A DNA stretch of 64,000 nucleotides from Chitinophaga caseinilytica. Its GTDB lineage: Bacteria > Bacteroidota > Bacteroidia > Chitinophagales > Chitinophagaceae. This document shows positions 45,917 through 53,431 of the stretch, piece after piece. The position numbers and the translations under genes were made by a program. Positions within the stretch are counted from its first letter, which is position 1; every line of letters starts with the position of its first letter. The DNA is taken from assembly GCF_038396765.1 (NCBI RefSeq), contig NZ_CP150096.1:5315001-5379000 (forward strand), in the 5' to 3' direction. A model generated the notes under the pieces. It was not told the origin of the DNA, made no database searches, and saw only the letters and a list, made by a program, of their open reading frames with translations.

Positions 45917-46294
45917 TTACGGCATGGCCTGTTTCCGCCCCATCGCGATGAAAGCGATGGCGAAAAAGGAATGGATCACCACGAAAACATAAGTTGCGGG
46001 CCGCGCATGATGAAAAAGCCCCCAGATATCCAGCAGGGCGATCGTCGAAAAGCCAACGATGTTGCCCATCACGATCGCGCTCCGCGCCCGGGATGGTGGT
46101 TCGTTCCGCGCTATCCAGTCCAGCACGGCGATGCCCAGCAACGGGCTCCCGAACACCCGCAAATAAGCGATCAGCGCAGGTGAAGGATCGGCGGGTACCG
46201 CCCCCACCCCGAAAACCTCCGGTACCAGGATGAAGCCCAGGCCCGCGATCACCAGGTAAACCGAGGCCATGATCAACAGTGCTTTCAGTTTCAT
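45917..46294 (-). CDS. Small four-helix membrane protein
   Basis: A 125-residue protein with four hydrophobic segments (about 3-22, 42-60, 72-90, 98-116) and short loops. The C-terminus is basic (GRKQAMP). I do not recognise a named family, though the size and layout resemble DUF4345-like proteins. The start is the ATG that begins the first helix; an earlier one adds only a polar leader. It converges on the TauE/SafE gene. Confidence 0.75.
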   Translation of the reverse strand: MKLKALLIMASVYLVIAGLGFILVPEVFGVGAVPADPSPALIAYLRVFGSPLLGIAVLDWIARNEPPSRARSAIVMGNIVGFSTIALLDIWGLFHHARPATYVFVVIHSFFAIAFIAMGRKQAMP

Positions 46295-46438
46295 ATGCGG
46301 TGTATTCCGGCGGGGAACGCATGTCATCGATCAAAACGTTCGCAGTAACATGCGTCGTTACCGGTAAAAATGGAGAATGGTAAAAATGACGAAGTCATCC
46401 TACTTAAAATTATCGAATTAAATCGACAAAATATCGCC

Positions 46439-47413
46439 TCAGGTAACAGCAATAACGATCTTTCCCTTCACTTTCCCCGTACCGAAATACCGGAACGCAT
46501 CCGCCGTTTCCGCCAACGGATATTCCCGGTCTATGACCGCCTGCAGCTGCCCCGTTTCGAACAGGTGCGATAACAGGTCGAGATCTTCCCGGTTGGGACG
46601 GTAGCCCATGATCCCCAGCTTCCGGCCGGAGCCTGCGGAAATCAATTTAGACAGCACCATCATCTGGAACAGCAGCCAGCCCATGGACCCGCCGATCATG
46701 GAGAAAGTGCCCCCGGGCCGGAGCGCCCTTTTATAATCGGCGACCGACCGGTGCGCGATCACGTCGAGCACTTTATCGTATTGCTGGCCGGTACGCGTAT
46801 AGTCTGCCACCGTATAGTCGATGCAATGATCGGCCCCCAGTCCGCGCAGCATGTCGAATTTGGAAGCCAGGTCTACGCAGGTCACCTCCGCACCGATGGA
46901 TTTGGCGTATTGCAGCGCCAGCGTGCCTACGCCGCCGCCGGCACCGTTGAGCAGGATGCGCTGACCAGGTTGTACGGGCCCGAAGTGCCGCAACCCCTGC
47001 AAAGCCAGCAAACCGGCCTGGGGCAAGGCTGCGGCCTGCGTGAAAGACATGGCGGGCGATTTCCTTGCCAGCAGTTTTCCCTTCGCGACAACATATTCCG
47101 CAAACCCGCCGAACCCGCTCTCCGCGATATCGCCGAACACTTCATCGCCCGGCCGGAAATCGCGGACGTTTTTCCCTACCACCTCCACCGTTCCGGCTAC
47201 GTCTGCACCCAACACCGGGCACCGGGGCTTGCGCAAACCGCCGATCAGCCGCACCAGGAACGGCTTTCCCAGCAACAGGTCCCAGTCCCACGAATTGATA
47301 GACGCGGCGTGGACTTTCACCAGCACTTCATCATCTTTGGGAACGGGAATGGGAATTTCCTGCATCTGCAACTGGTCTGGGGAGCCATATCGATGGTAGC
47401 GGATCGCTTTCAT
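46439..47413 (-). CDS. Zinc-independent MDR alcohol dehydrogenase / quinone oxidoreductase
   Basis: A 324-residue medium-chain oxidoreductase. The GroES-like N-terminus runs MKAIRYHRYGSPDQLQMQEI with VHAASINSWDWDLL, and lacks the catalytic zinc Cys/His set. The cofactor domain has ILLNGAGGGVGTLALQYAKSIGA, the NADP(H)-type AxGxVG-like motif. Members reduce quinones or enals. It is divergent from the HxlR regulator gene with a 32-bp palindrome between them, so it is likely part of that regulator's target set. The chosen start drops 12 codons that lie before the conserved MKAIRY. Confidence 0.9.
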   Translation of the reverse strand: MKAIRYHRYGSPDQLQMQEIPIPVPKDDEVLVKVHAASINSWDWDLLLGKPFLVRLIGGLRKPRCPVLGADVAGTVEVVGKNVRDFRPGDEVFGDIAESGFGGFAEYVVAKGKLLARKSPAMSFTQAAALPQAGLLALQGLRHFGPVQPGQRILLNGAGGGVGTLALQYAKSIGAEVTCVDLASKFDMLRGLGADHCIDYTVADYTRTGQQYDKVLDVIAHRSVADYKRALRPGGTFSMIGGSMGWLLFQMMVLSKLISAGSGRKLGIMGYRPNREDLDLLSHLFETGQLQAVIDREYPLAETADAFRYFGTGKVKGKIVIAVT

Positions 47414-47535
47414 GGGAAGTATAGGTTGCTGCGTTAAGTTTATTGCCATAAATATAACGGAATGCGTTGAATCGCGGTATGCGGAAATTTTCTTTCACCG
47501 GGCAGCCTGCATTTTAATCAACGGCAAAAACAGCG

Positions 47536-47567
47536 GCAGGATAGGGATAAATTTATCCCTATCCTGC
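47536..47567. promoter_or_regulatory. 32-bp perfect palindrome, candidate HxlR operator
   Basis: Left arm GCAGGATAGGGATAAA, right arm its exact complement, no spacer. It lies between the divergent oxidoreductase and HxlR genes, with its right end 17 bases before the HxlR -7 box, where the -33 element should be. A related site is at 48936-48965. Confidence 0.75.
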
Positions 47568-47584
47568 ATGTCCCGCAGGGGTGG

Positions 47585-47592
47585 TATCTTTG
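47585..47592 (+). promoter_or_regulatory. -7 box TATCTTTG of HxlR gene
   Basis: Exact TAnnTTTG match 18 bases before the chosen ATG. The -33 region overlaps the palindrome, fitting autorepression. Confidence 0.6.
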
Positions 47593-47610
47593 ATTAAAAT
47601 CAATTGCGAG

Positions 47611-47997
47611 ATGTATCAGAAAAAAATACCCGAGTTGCTGGATTGCGGATTGTCGGTAGCGATCAAAGTGGTGGGCGGAAAATGGAAGGCCTGGGTCATC
47701 GACTGCATCCGGCGCGGCATCCGGCGCCCCAGCGCCATTCATCGGGAGATGCAGGCCGTGAACCCGCGGATCGTTAATCTCCACCTGAAGGAGCTGGAAG
47801 AGCTCGGCATCATTTACAAGGAGATCTTCGCGGAAGTGCCTGCCCGTGTGGAGTACCGGCTCACGCCCGTAGGAATGAGCATCCTGCCCGTCATGGAGGC
47901 GCTGGAGCAATGGGGCAATGAGAACAAGGAGTACGTTAATCGCCACCAGGCCGGCTATGCGCCCGGCAACTGTGCCCTGCTCCAGGAAACTAACTGA
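47611..47997 (+). CDS. HxlR-family transcriptional regulator
   Basis: A 128-residue winged-helix regulator with the HxlR marks KVVGGKWKAWVIDCI, a recognition helix in PRIVNLHLKELEELGII, and a wing with VEYRLTPVGMSILPV. A Cys (LLDCGLSVAI) lies near residue 12, where redox or aldehyde-sensing members have their sensor Cys. Both neighbours are oxidoreductases, and operator-like palindromes lie before this gene and the imine-reductase-like gene. A role in electrophile or aldehyde response is therefore inferred. Its stop overlaps the convergent gene's stop region by eight bases. The start is the ATG downstream of the -7 box. Confidence 0.92.
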   Translation: MYQKKIPELLDCGLSVAIKVVGGKWKAWVIDCIRRGIRRPSAIHREMQAVNPRIVNLHLKELEELGIIYKEIFAEVPARVEYRLTPVGMSILPVMEALEQWGNENKEYVNRHQAGYAPGNCALLQETN

Positions 47998-48862
47998 CCT
48001 TTCTCAGCACTTTTATGATAGCGGCGTGCTCTTCCTTGCCATAACCCGCGTCTATCGCCCGTTGGAAGAGATCGGCGGCGAACAGCGGCAGCTCCTTGCT
48101 GATGCCCGCTTCTTCGGAATGCTGCACCAGCAGGTGGAGATCGTGGCCCGTGGTGTCTACGGTGCTTTCGGGATTACTGAAGCTGTTCTTTTCGATCACG
48201 CGGCCCATATGCTTCGATTCTACGGCCAGCATGGGCGATATATCGTGGATCAGTTCCCCGAACTTTTCCGCGCTGAAGCCTTCGTTTTCCGCGATCAGCG
48301 CCCCATGCACGAACCCGATCCAGCTGCCGGCCAGGTATGACAGCGCCGCCGCGAAGAGCACGGCGGAAAGTCCGGGCTCGGCGCCGAGGTAACTGAGGTT
48401 GCCCAACGCACGCAGCGCATTTTCCTGCGCTGTAAAGCCGGCTTCGTTCCCGCTGATGGTAAGCGTGGCTTCATCTGTACCGATCTGCCGCGGCCAGGCG
48501 AGGATGTCGCCGTTCAGGAGCGTGGCACCGTGCCGGCCGGCCCAGGCTTCCAGCTCACGGGCCTCTTTGGGGGTGCCGGTACTTAACTGCACGAGGGTTC
48601 GGCCTTTCAGCACACTTTCTACTTCAGGTGTTTTGATGATCTTATCGGCCGTTTGATAATCCGATACACAGATCACCGTCAGCTCATTGGCGGCAATGGC
48701 GGCAGCCGCGCTGGCAGCTGCGATCGCTCCTTTTTCGACGAATGCGTTCACCTTATCCCTGTTCCGGTTCCAGACGGTCACCTGCCATCCTTTGGCGATG
48801 AAAGCCTGCGCGAGCGCCGAACCCATGGAGCCCAATCCTATCACTGTTACTGTACCTTTCAT
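47990..48862 (-). CDS. NAD(P)-dependent reductase, imine reductase / beta-hydroxyacid dehydrogenase family
   Basis: A 290-residue protein. The Rossmann motif is VTVIGLGSMGSALAQAF with VTVWNRNRDKV at the end of beta-2, where the Arg residues favour NADP(H). A strand LVQLSTGTPKEA follows, then an all-helical C-terminal dimer domain. The Lys of beta-hydroxyacid dehydrogenases is not evident; the pattern is closer to imine reductases. It converges on the HxlR gene and has a consensus promoter with an HxlR-type site just upstream. The start is the ATG beginning the Rossmann strand. Confidence 0.88.
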   Translation of the reverse strand: MKGTVTVIGLGSMGSALAQAFIAKGWQVTVWNRNRDKVNAFVEKGAIAAASAAAAIAANELTVICVSDYQTADKIIKTPEVESVLKGRTLVQLSTGTPKEARELEAWAGRHGATLLNGDILAWPRQIGTDEATLTISGNEAGFTAQENALRALGNLSYLGAEPGLSAVLFAAALSYLAGSWIGFVHGALIAENEGFSAEKFGELIHDISPMLAVESKHMGRVIEKNSFSNPESTVDTTGHDLHLLVQHSEEAGISKELPLFAADLFQRAIDAGYGKEEHAAIIKVLRKVS

Positions 48863-48888
48863 TTGATTTATTTTTTTGTTTACAGGAG

Positions 48889-48919
48889 CAAAACTAGGAC
48901 AGGCCGCAGGTTCCATCAA
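48889..48919 (-). promoter_or_regulatory. Promoter TTG-N20-TAGTTTTG
   Basis: On the minus strand TTG (plus-strand 48917-48919) is followed after exactly 20 bases by TAGTTTTG (48889-48896). Full Bacteroidota consensus, 26 bases before the reductase start. Confidence 0.75.
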
Positions 48920-48935
48920 TACGGGATAAAAGATT

Positions 48936-48965
48936 CAGCTGGGGGAAAAATTTGTCCCTGTGCTG
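48936..48965. promoter_or_regulatory. Second HxlR-type site, 30 bp
   Basis: Left half CAGCTGGGGGAAAAA, right half TTTGTCCCTGTGCTG. It matches the palindrome at 47537-47566 in 22 of 30 positions by direct comparison, including the core AAATTT and both CAG/CTG ends. It lies 16 bases upstream of the reductase -33 element. Confidence 0.6.
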
Positions 48966-49075
48966 CATCGGTCCGGGACTTGAAAACCGGTAGGCGCGGT
49001 TGTTAACCCGAAATTCCCTATTTTCGTTTTCCCTGATAATACTAATCTCACCTCGCCCTCTTAATTACACGCATC

Positions 49076-49747
49076 ATGACCACCAAACAAAAACTGCGCG
49101 AGGCAGAACACATCGCCGAACAACTATTTGCCGCCGCCGAAAGCCGCGGGCTCATCGTTGCCGGCAAAACGGAAAACCAGCTCAACACGGAGATCTTCCA
49201 GTTGGCCGACGAGCTGTTCGGCATCAAGAAGTACTGGCATAAGCGCATCATCCGCAGCGGGCCCAACACCCTGCATCCTTACAAGGAAAATCCGCCCGAC
49301 CTTCTCCTGCAAAACGACGACATCCTCTTTTTCGACTTCGGGCCCATTGTGGAAGACTGGGAGGCCGACCTGGGCCGTACCTACGTCATCGGTAACGATC
49401 CCCACAAGCTCCGCCTCAAACGGGATATCGAAAATGCCTGGCAAACGGCCAAAACCTGGTTCCACCAGCACAGCACGCTGAGCGGCGCGGATTATTTTCA
49501 CTATGTGGCTTCGCTGGCGGAACAAAAAGGATGGACTTTCGGCGGTGAAATAGCCGGCCACCTCATCGGCGAGTTCCCCCACGAGCGGCTGGAGCCCGGG
49601 AACTACGGGCTGTACGTGCACCCGTCCAACCACAACGACATGTTCGCCCCGGATGCCAACGGCCAGCCCCGCGAGTGGATACTGGAGGTCCATTTCGTGG
49701 ACCGCGACCGGCAGATCGGCGGGTTCCACGAACAATTGCTCACCTGA
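49076..49747 (+). CDS. M24-family metallopeptidase-like protein
   Basis: A 223-residue protein with the pita-bread fold of methionine aminopeptidase and proline peptidase. Metal ligands can be followed: Asp in ILFFDFGPIVEDWEADLGRTY (two Asp eleven residues apart), His in GGEIAGHLIGEFPHE, and Glu in ILEVHFVDRDRQIGGFHEQ. It lacks the N-terminal creatinase domain, so it is the single-domain form. Whether it cleaves peptides is not certain, because several M24 relatives are not proteases. It starts a small run of genes with the four-helix protein and the acetyltransferase. Confidence 0.87.
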   Translation: MTTKQKLREAEHIAEQLFAAAESRGLIVAGKTENQLNTEIFQLADELFGIKKYWHKRIIRSGPNTLHPYKENPPDLLLQNDDILFFDFGPIVEDWEADLGRTYVIGNDPHKLRLKRDIENAWQTAKTWFHQHSTLSGADYFHYVASLAEQKGWTFGGEIAGHLIGEFPHERLEPGNYGLYVHPSNHNDMFAPDANGQPREWILEVHFVDRDRQIGGFHEQLLT

Positions 49748-49761
49748 TCCAAATCGTGCCC

Positions 49762-50133
49762 ATGCAAACCCTGGTGATCATTTGCGGCGTTTACAGCCTC
49801 GGCTTCGCCGGCTTCCACATTGCCTTCTGGAAACTGTTCGGCTGGAAGAAAGACCTCGGCAACCTGCGCTTTTACAACAAAGCCATCATGCAGATCCTGA
49901 ACCTCCGCCTGATCTACGTTTTCGCGTTCACGGCGGCCGTGTGCTTTATTTTCCCCCGCGAACTGGCCACCACGGCGCTGGGCAAAACATTCCTCGCCGG
50001 AAACGCCCTCTTCTGGCTGGGCCGCACCATCGAGCAGTTCATTTTCCTGCAGCACAACAGCCGGATGGTCCGGATACTGACGGGTATCTTCATCCTGGGG
50101 TTCATCCTGTTTCTCCTTCCTGTTATCTTTTAA
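49762..50133 (+). CDS. Small four-helix membrane protein
   Basis: A 123-residue protein with four hydrophobic segments (about 2-20, 42-62, 70-88, 102-122) and conserved-looking FWKLFGWKKDL between helices 1 and 2, and GRTIEQFIFLQH between 3 and 4. I do not recognise the family by name. It lies 14 bases after the M24 gene and 12 bases before the acetyltransferase gene, so it is probably co-transcribed with both. Confidence 0.78.
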   Translation: MQTLVIICGVYSLGFAGFHIAFWKLFGWKKDLGNLRFYNKAIMQILNLRLIYVFAFTAAVCFIFPRELATTALGKTFLAGNALFWLGRTIEQFIFLQHNSRMVRILTGIFILGFILFLLPVIF

Positions 50134-50145
50134 AAACCTGATTAT

Positions 50146-50607
50146 ATGTCTGATTATATCATAAGGCCCGCCACCAAAGCCGATCTCCCGGCGCTCCTCG
50201 CGGCAGAGCAGGCCATCATCGCCTGGGAGCGCCCGTTCGATCCCGGCCTCGCCAAAGACCCTATTTCCTATTACGACCTGGGCGCTATGATCGGCCGGGA
50301 AGATGTGCTGCTCATCATGGCGGAAATCGACGGTCAGTTGGCAGGCACCGGCTACATCCTGCGCCGGGCCAACAAACCTTATGAAACCAATAGCCATCAT
50401 GGTTATATCGGTTTCATGTACACGGCGCCGGAACATCGCGGCAAAGGAATCGCCACTGCCATTATTGCGCGGTTGCGCGGGTGGGCGGTGGAGAAAGGAT
50501 TGAAGGAAATCCGGCTGGACGTGTACGACGAAAACGCCAGCGCCGTGCGCGCCTACGAGAAAGCGGGGCTTAAAAAGGTGTTGGTGGAGATGCGGATGGA
50601 TTGCTGA
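50146..50607 (+). CDS. GNAT family N-acetyltransferase
   Basis: A 153-residue acetyltransferase. The acetyl-CoA pyrophosphate-binding motif A is visible as HRGKGIATAIIARL (Q/RxxGxG/A form), followed by motif B in EIRLDVYDENASAVRAYEKAGLKK in parts. The N-terminal IRPATKADLPALLAAEQA is typical of GNAT proteins. The acceptor substrate is not known. It is the last gene of the run that starts with the M24 gene. Confidence 0.92.
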   Translation: MSDYIIRPATKADLPALLAAEQAIIAWERPFDPGLAKDPISYYDLGAMIGREDVLLIMAEIDGQLAGTGYILRRANKPYETNSHHGYIGFMYTAPEHRGKGIATAIIARLRGWAVEKGLKEIRLDVYDENASAVRAYEKAGLKKVLVEMRMDC

Positions 50608-50673
50608 AACACGGCTGCAATGGATTTGTAAAAGTTCCGCCGAAATGCTAGTTTAACAGCCGAAACAAGCCAA

Positions 50674-50925
50674 ATGACAGAAAAAAAACTACACGATTTA
50701 ACCGATGCCGAACTTTTACAGGTTGCCCGGAAACTGAAAGCAACCGCCATCATGAATGCAGTACTGATAGGTTTTGTAGTGGGCGTCCTGGTCTACAGCC
50801 TCATGAGAAACAAATTCGGGTTCCTGACGCTGATACTTTTCTTCCTGGCGTATAAATTGATCAACAATTCGAAATATAATCGTAAAGAGGTGGAGGAATT
50901 GTTGAAAGAGCGGAATTTGAAATAA
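50674..50925 (+). CDS. Small two-helix membrane protein
   Basis: An 83-residue protein with a charged amphipathic N-terminus (TDAELLQVARKLKATA), two membrane segments (about 27-45 and 50-64), and a basic-acidic C-terminal helix (YNRKEVEELLKERNLK). No family assigned. It is followed by a perfect terminator and has its own upstream space, so it is probably monocistronic. Confidence 0.75.
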   Translation: MTEKKLHDLTDAELLQVARKLKATAIMNAVLIGFVVGVLVYSLMRNKFGFLTLILFFLAYKLINNSKYNRKEVEELLKERNLK

Positions 50926-50944
50926 CTTCGTAATCAACTCAATA

Positions 50945-50980
50945 CAAAAGCCGCGCAGATCCCAAATTTCGCGGCTTTTG
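50945..50980. terminator. Terminator with perfect 11-base stem
   Basis: CAAAAGCCGCG pairs with CGCGGCTTTTG around a 14-base loop; works on both strands. Confidence 0.85.
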
Positions 50981-51025
50981 TATCTTCATCGTTCAAAGGA
51001 AATCCGGCATCAAAAAATTTTCCCC

Positions 51026-51457
51026 ATGAACATCGAGGAACAAATCGAAAACTATATCGCCAGCCAACCCGAACCCAAGCGCAGCGACATGCAAGCTTTG
51101 CACACGTACATACTGCAACTGTTGCCGGGTTGCAGATTGTGGTTCCTCGATGGCAAGAACAGCGAAAACAAAACTGTGTCCAACCCCAATATCGGATACG
51201 GTATGTACACCATCAAATATGCAGATGGCAAAACCCGGGAGTTTTATCAAATCGGCCTCAGCGCCAACACAACCGGCATCTCTATCTACATCCTCGGTAT
51301 GGAGGATAAGTTGTACCTGGCCCGAACGTACGGAAAAACACTGGGCAAGGCGAGCGTGAGTGGGTATTGCATCAAATTCAAAACCCTCAAAGATATCCAT
51401 ATCGATATACTCGCAGCAGCGATACAAGATGGTGTTAACTTCACAAATGCGCGTTAG
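51026..51457 (+). CDS. DUF1801 domain protein
   Basis: A 143-residue protein of the YdhG-like/DUF1801 fold: IENYIASQPEPKRSDMQALHTYI at the N-terminus, then YGMYTIKYADGKTREFYQIGLS in parts and GKASVSGYCIKFKTLKDIHIDIL. The family has no firmly known function; some act in iron or stress handling. The chosen ATG gives the usual N-terminus. Its 3' end overlaps the convergent CHAD gene by 17 bases. Confidence 0.82.
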   Translation: MNIEEQIENYIASQPEPKRSDMQALHTYILQLLPGCRLWFLDGKNSENKTVSNPNIGYGMYTIKYADGKTREFYQIGLSANTTGISIYILGMEDKLYLARTYGKTLGKASVSGYCIKFKTLKDIHIDILAAAIQDGVNFTNAR

Positions 51458-52220
51458 CAAAAACGCGCTTTTCAAACCCGGCGCTCATGGCGTAAACGGC
51501 CGCTCCTGCCCTGTCCCGCGCTTTTTCCAGCTTGCTGATGATCTTACTGCCTCCGGGGTTCCGGGAAGCTACCAGGGAAACGGTAATATCCAGATCATGC
51601 CATTTGCCGATAGCTTCCTGCAATTGATCGAGGTAGGAGACGTTTATCTTTGACCGGCGTGATAACCGCCCCGGAAGCATCCCGAGAAAATAAATGAGGG
51701 ATTTTACTTCCTTTCGGGCGGGGTGCAACTGGTCTGTGCCCGGCGATGCCACCATTCCAGCAATGGCGCCCACTTTGCGGGACAGCCAACGCCTGACATC
51801 CCGCTTCCTGACAGGGCGCAATGCACCGAGGAGCTTCCTGAAAGTTTGCCTGAGCCTTTTATCGAAATGCGCGACATCCTCCCGGAACGCGGCCGACAAC
51901 TGTTCGATCGCCTGTGTTTCCCCGGCGCTGAATGCAGCATCGGTAATGTGGTACTGTTGCATCAGTTGGAGATGGATGCCGGCGTCCCGGATCTTTCCGG
52001 CGCGGCGGAACATTTTCCTCAAAGCCCGGGGTTGGGCCGGCGCGATCTTCCTGCCGCCAGTCGAACCGGAAAATTGCAGCAGCGCCTTTATCTTTTTGAT
52101 TTCCACCCGCACCCTGTGCAGCGATTCCTGGTTCCCGGACGCCGAATAAGCCATCAGGTGGCGCCGGATGAGGAGCCATCTTTTGATGAGGTAGTTGTAT
52201 TGCTTTTCCCGTGTAAGCAT
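51441..52220 (-). CDS. CHAD domain protein
   Basis: A 259-residue all-helical protein with the CHAD pattern: LHRVRVEIKKIKALLQF in the first half and LHPARKEVKSLIYFLGML in the second, each with the conserved His and basic residues, and LGKWHDLD-like LQEAIGKWHDLDITV. CHAD domains bind polyphosphate and associate with polyphosphate granules. No CYTH/triphosphate tunnel partner adjoins it here, so this is the stand-alone form. The 3' end overlaps the DUF1801 gene. Confidence 0.88.
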   Translation of the reverse strand: MLTREKQYNYLIKRWLLIRRHLMAYSASGNQESLHRVRVEIKKIKALLQFSGSTGGRKIAPAQPRALRKMFRRAGKIRDAGIHLQLMQQYHITDAAFSAGETQAIEQLSAAFREDVAHFDKRLRQTFRKLLGALRPVRKRDVRRWLSRKVGAIAGMVASPGTDQLHPARKEVKSLIYFLGMLPGRLSRRSKINVSYLDQLQEAIGKWHDLDITVSLVASRNPGGSKIISKLEKARDRAGAAVYAMSAGFEKRVFANAHL

Positions 52221-52303
52221 GCGCCACGTTGTACAACAAAGTTAACGTGTTGCGCTGATACCGCGGGGTATGTATCTGCTTCGATCGAAATGCCGCGCGC
52301 CGG

Positions 52304-52723
52304 TCAGGCGGCTTCATCCTGCAGGCGGACCATGCAATGCACGTCTTTCCCGGTAATGTACCACTCCACGCAGTAGCCTTTCGGATCGATGTCCGGATGC
52401 GCCAGCATCGCGTCGAACGCTTTGCCGATGGAAGGCAGGTCGTGGATGTAATTTTCGATGATGATGCGGCGGTACCTGCCCTTTTTCAGAACGATAGTGG
52501 GCAGATTGAACTGTTCGGGCTCGTTCGGGGAAAGGATTTCCGCGGCTGAACGGTAAACGATGTCCCCTCCTTTTTCGGGCCGCGAAATACCGTAGTAGCG
52601 GCGTTCCGTAGAAAACGGGACGATCCTGTGCAGGCGCTGGTGGGCATCCAGGATGCCGTCGGGGAAAGAAGCGGCAGTCATATATACGGCAACAACGTCC
52701 CTTTCCATGGTGATAATGTCCAT
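52304..52723 (-). CDS. Conserved-looking protein of unknown function
   Basis: A 139-residue soluble protein with an alpha-beta pattern: DVVAVYMTAASFPDGILDAHQRL, RYYGISRPEKGGDIVY, RIIIENYIHDLPSIG and EWYITGKDVHCMVRL. The ligand-binding SOUL/GyrI-like fold is possible from the strand and helix spacing, but I cannot identify a motif. The start could also be at the Met five codons later. It is alone on its strand between two unrelated genes. Confidence 0.72.
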   Translation of the reverse strand: MDIITMERDVVAVYMTAASFPDGILDAHQRLHRIVPFSTERRYYGISRPEKGGDIVYRSAAEILSPNEPEQFNLPTIVLKKGRYRRIIIENYIHDLPSIGKAFDAMLAHPDIDPKGYCVEWYITGKDVHCMVRLQDEAA

Positions 52724-52840
52724 TGCAAACTGTTTCCACTAAGTTACCTGCCGCAAACGAGACCAAAGGGTGGCGAATACGTCATTCATTCGGGGGAAAT
52801 GCGTCAAATGTCCATCCGGGTATCCAGGTATAGGCGGTAG

Positions 52841-52859
52841 TACCCATTTTTCATGGGTA
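52841..52859. repeat. Inverted repeat TACCCAT-TTTTC-ATGGGTA
   Basis: Seven-base perfect arms, 71 bases before the RidA-like gene. Could be an operator or a leader hairpin. Confidence 0.4.
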
Positions 52860-52930
52860 TTGCTGGGACCGGATTATTAATGTCAATCCACTATATTTAA
52901 TTGTACAAAAACTACTTCAACCGGTCGCCC

Positions 52931-53425
52931 ATGACTACATCCACAATACTCCGCTGCTTCGTGGTTTCGGCATTCGCCGCCACGGGTTGTTTCAACGGCA
53001 AAATGGCCAGCAAACAACCGGCGTCGTCCGAATTAACATCCAATACCCTCGAAAAGAAGAAATGGCACTGGAATAATCCGCAAAAGCAGAACGACAGTGC
53101 GGGATATGCGCAGGTGGTGAAGGCGGGTAATATGATTTATGTTTCCGGCGTTGCGACGGATGATGTGAGCCCCAAAGGTATCGCCAATGTCTACAAAGCC
53201 CTTGGGCAATGCTTGAAAACCTTTGGCGCAACCCCTCAAAATATCGTGAAAGAAACGCTGTATACTACGGACATAGAAACGATGAAAAAGCACAACGACG
53301 CCAGGAAATCCTTCTACAAGGGCGACTTCCCTGCTGCCACCTGGGTGCAGATCAGCAGGCTCTATGAACCCGGCGCCTGGCTGGAAGTGGATATCATCGC
53401 GCAGCTCCCGGAAAGCGGTAAATAA
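52931..53425 (+). CDS. RidA/YjgF-like protein with lipoprotein signal
   Basis: A 164-residue protein with an N-terminal export signal ending in AATGC (Cys20), then a Ser/Thr linker and a Rid domain: YAQVVKAGNMIYVSGVATDD, IVKETLYTTDIETM and PAATWVQISRLYEPGAWLEVDIIAQ in parts. In E. coli RidA the enamine-deaminating Arg is in PARSCVEVARL; here the aligned stretch is PAATWVQISRL, so that Arg is Ala. Enamine deaminase activity is therefore unlikely. An extracytoplasmic Rid protein is uncommon. The lipobox is not perfect, so a cleaved signal peptide is also possible. Confidence 0.82.
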   Translation: MTTSTILRCFVVSAFAATGCFNGKMASKQPASSELTSNTLEKKKWHWNNPQKQNDSAGYAQVVKAGNMIYVSGVATDDVSPKGIANVYKALGQCLKTFGATPQNIVKETLYTTDIETMKKHNDARKSFYKGDFPAATWVQISRLYEPGAWLEVDIIAQLPESGK

Positions 53426-53431
53426 GGATAC

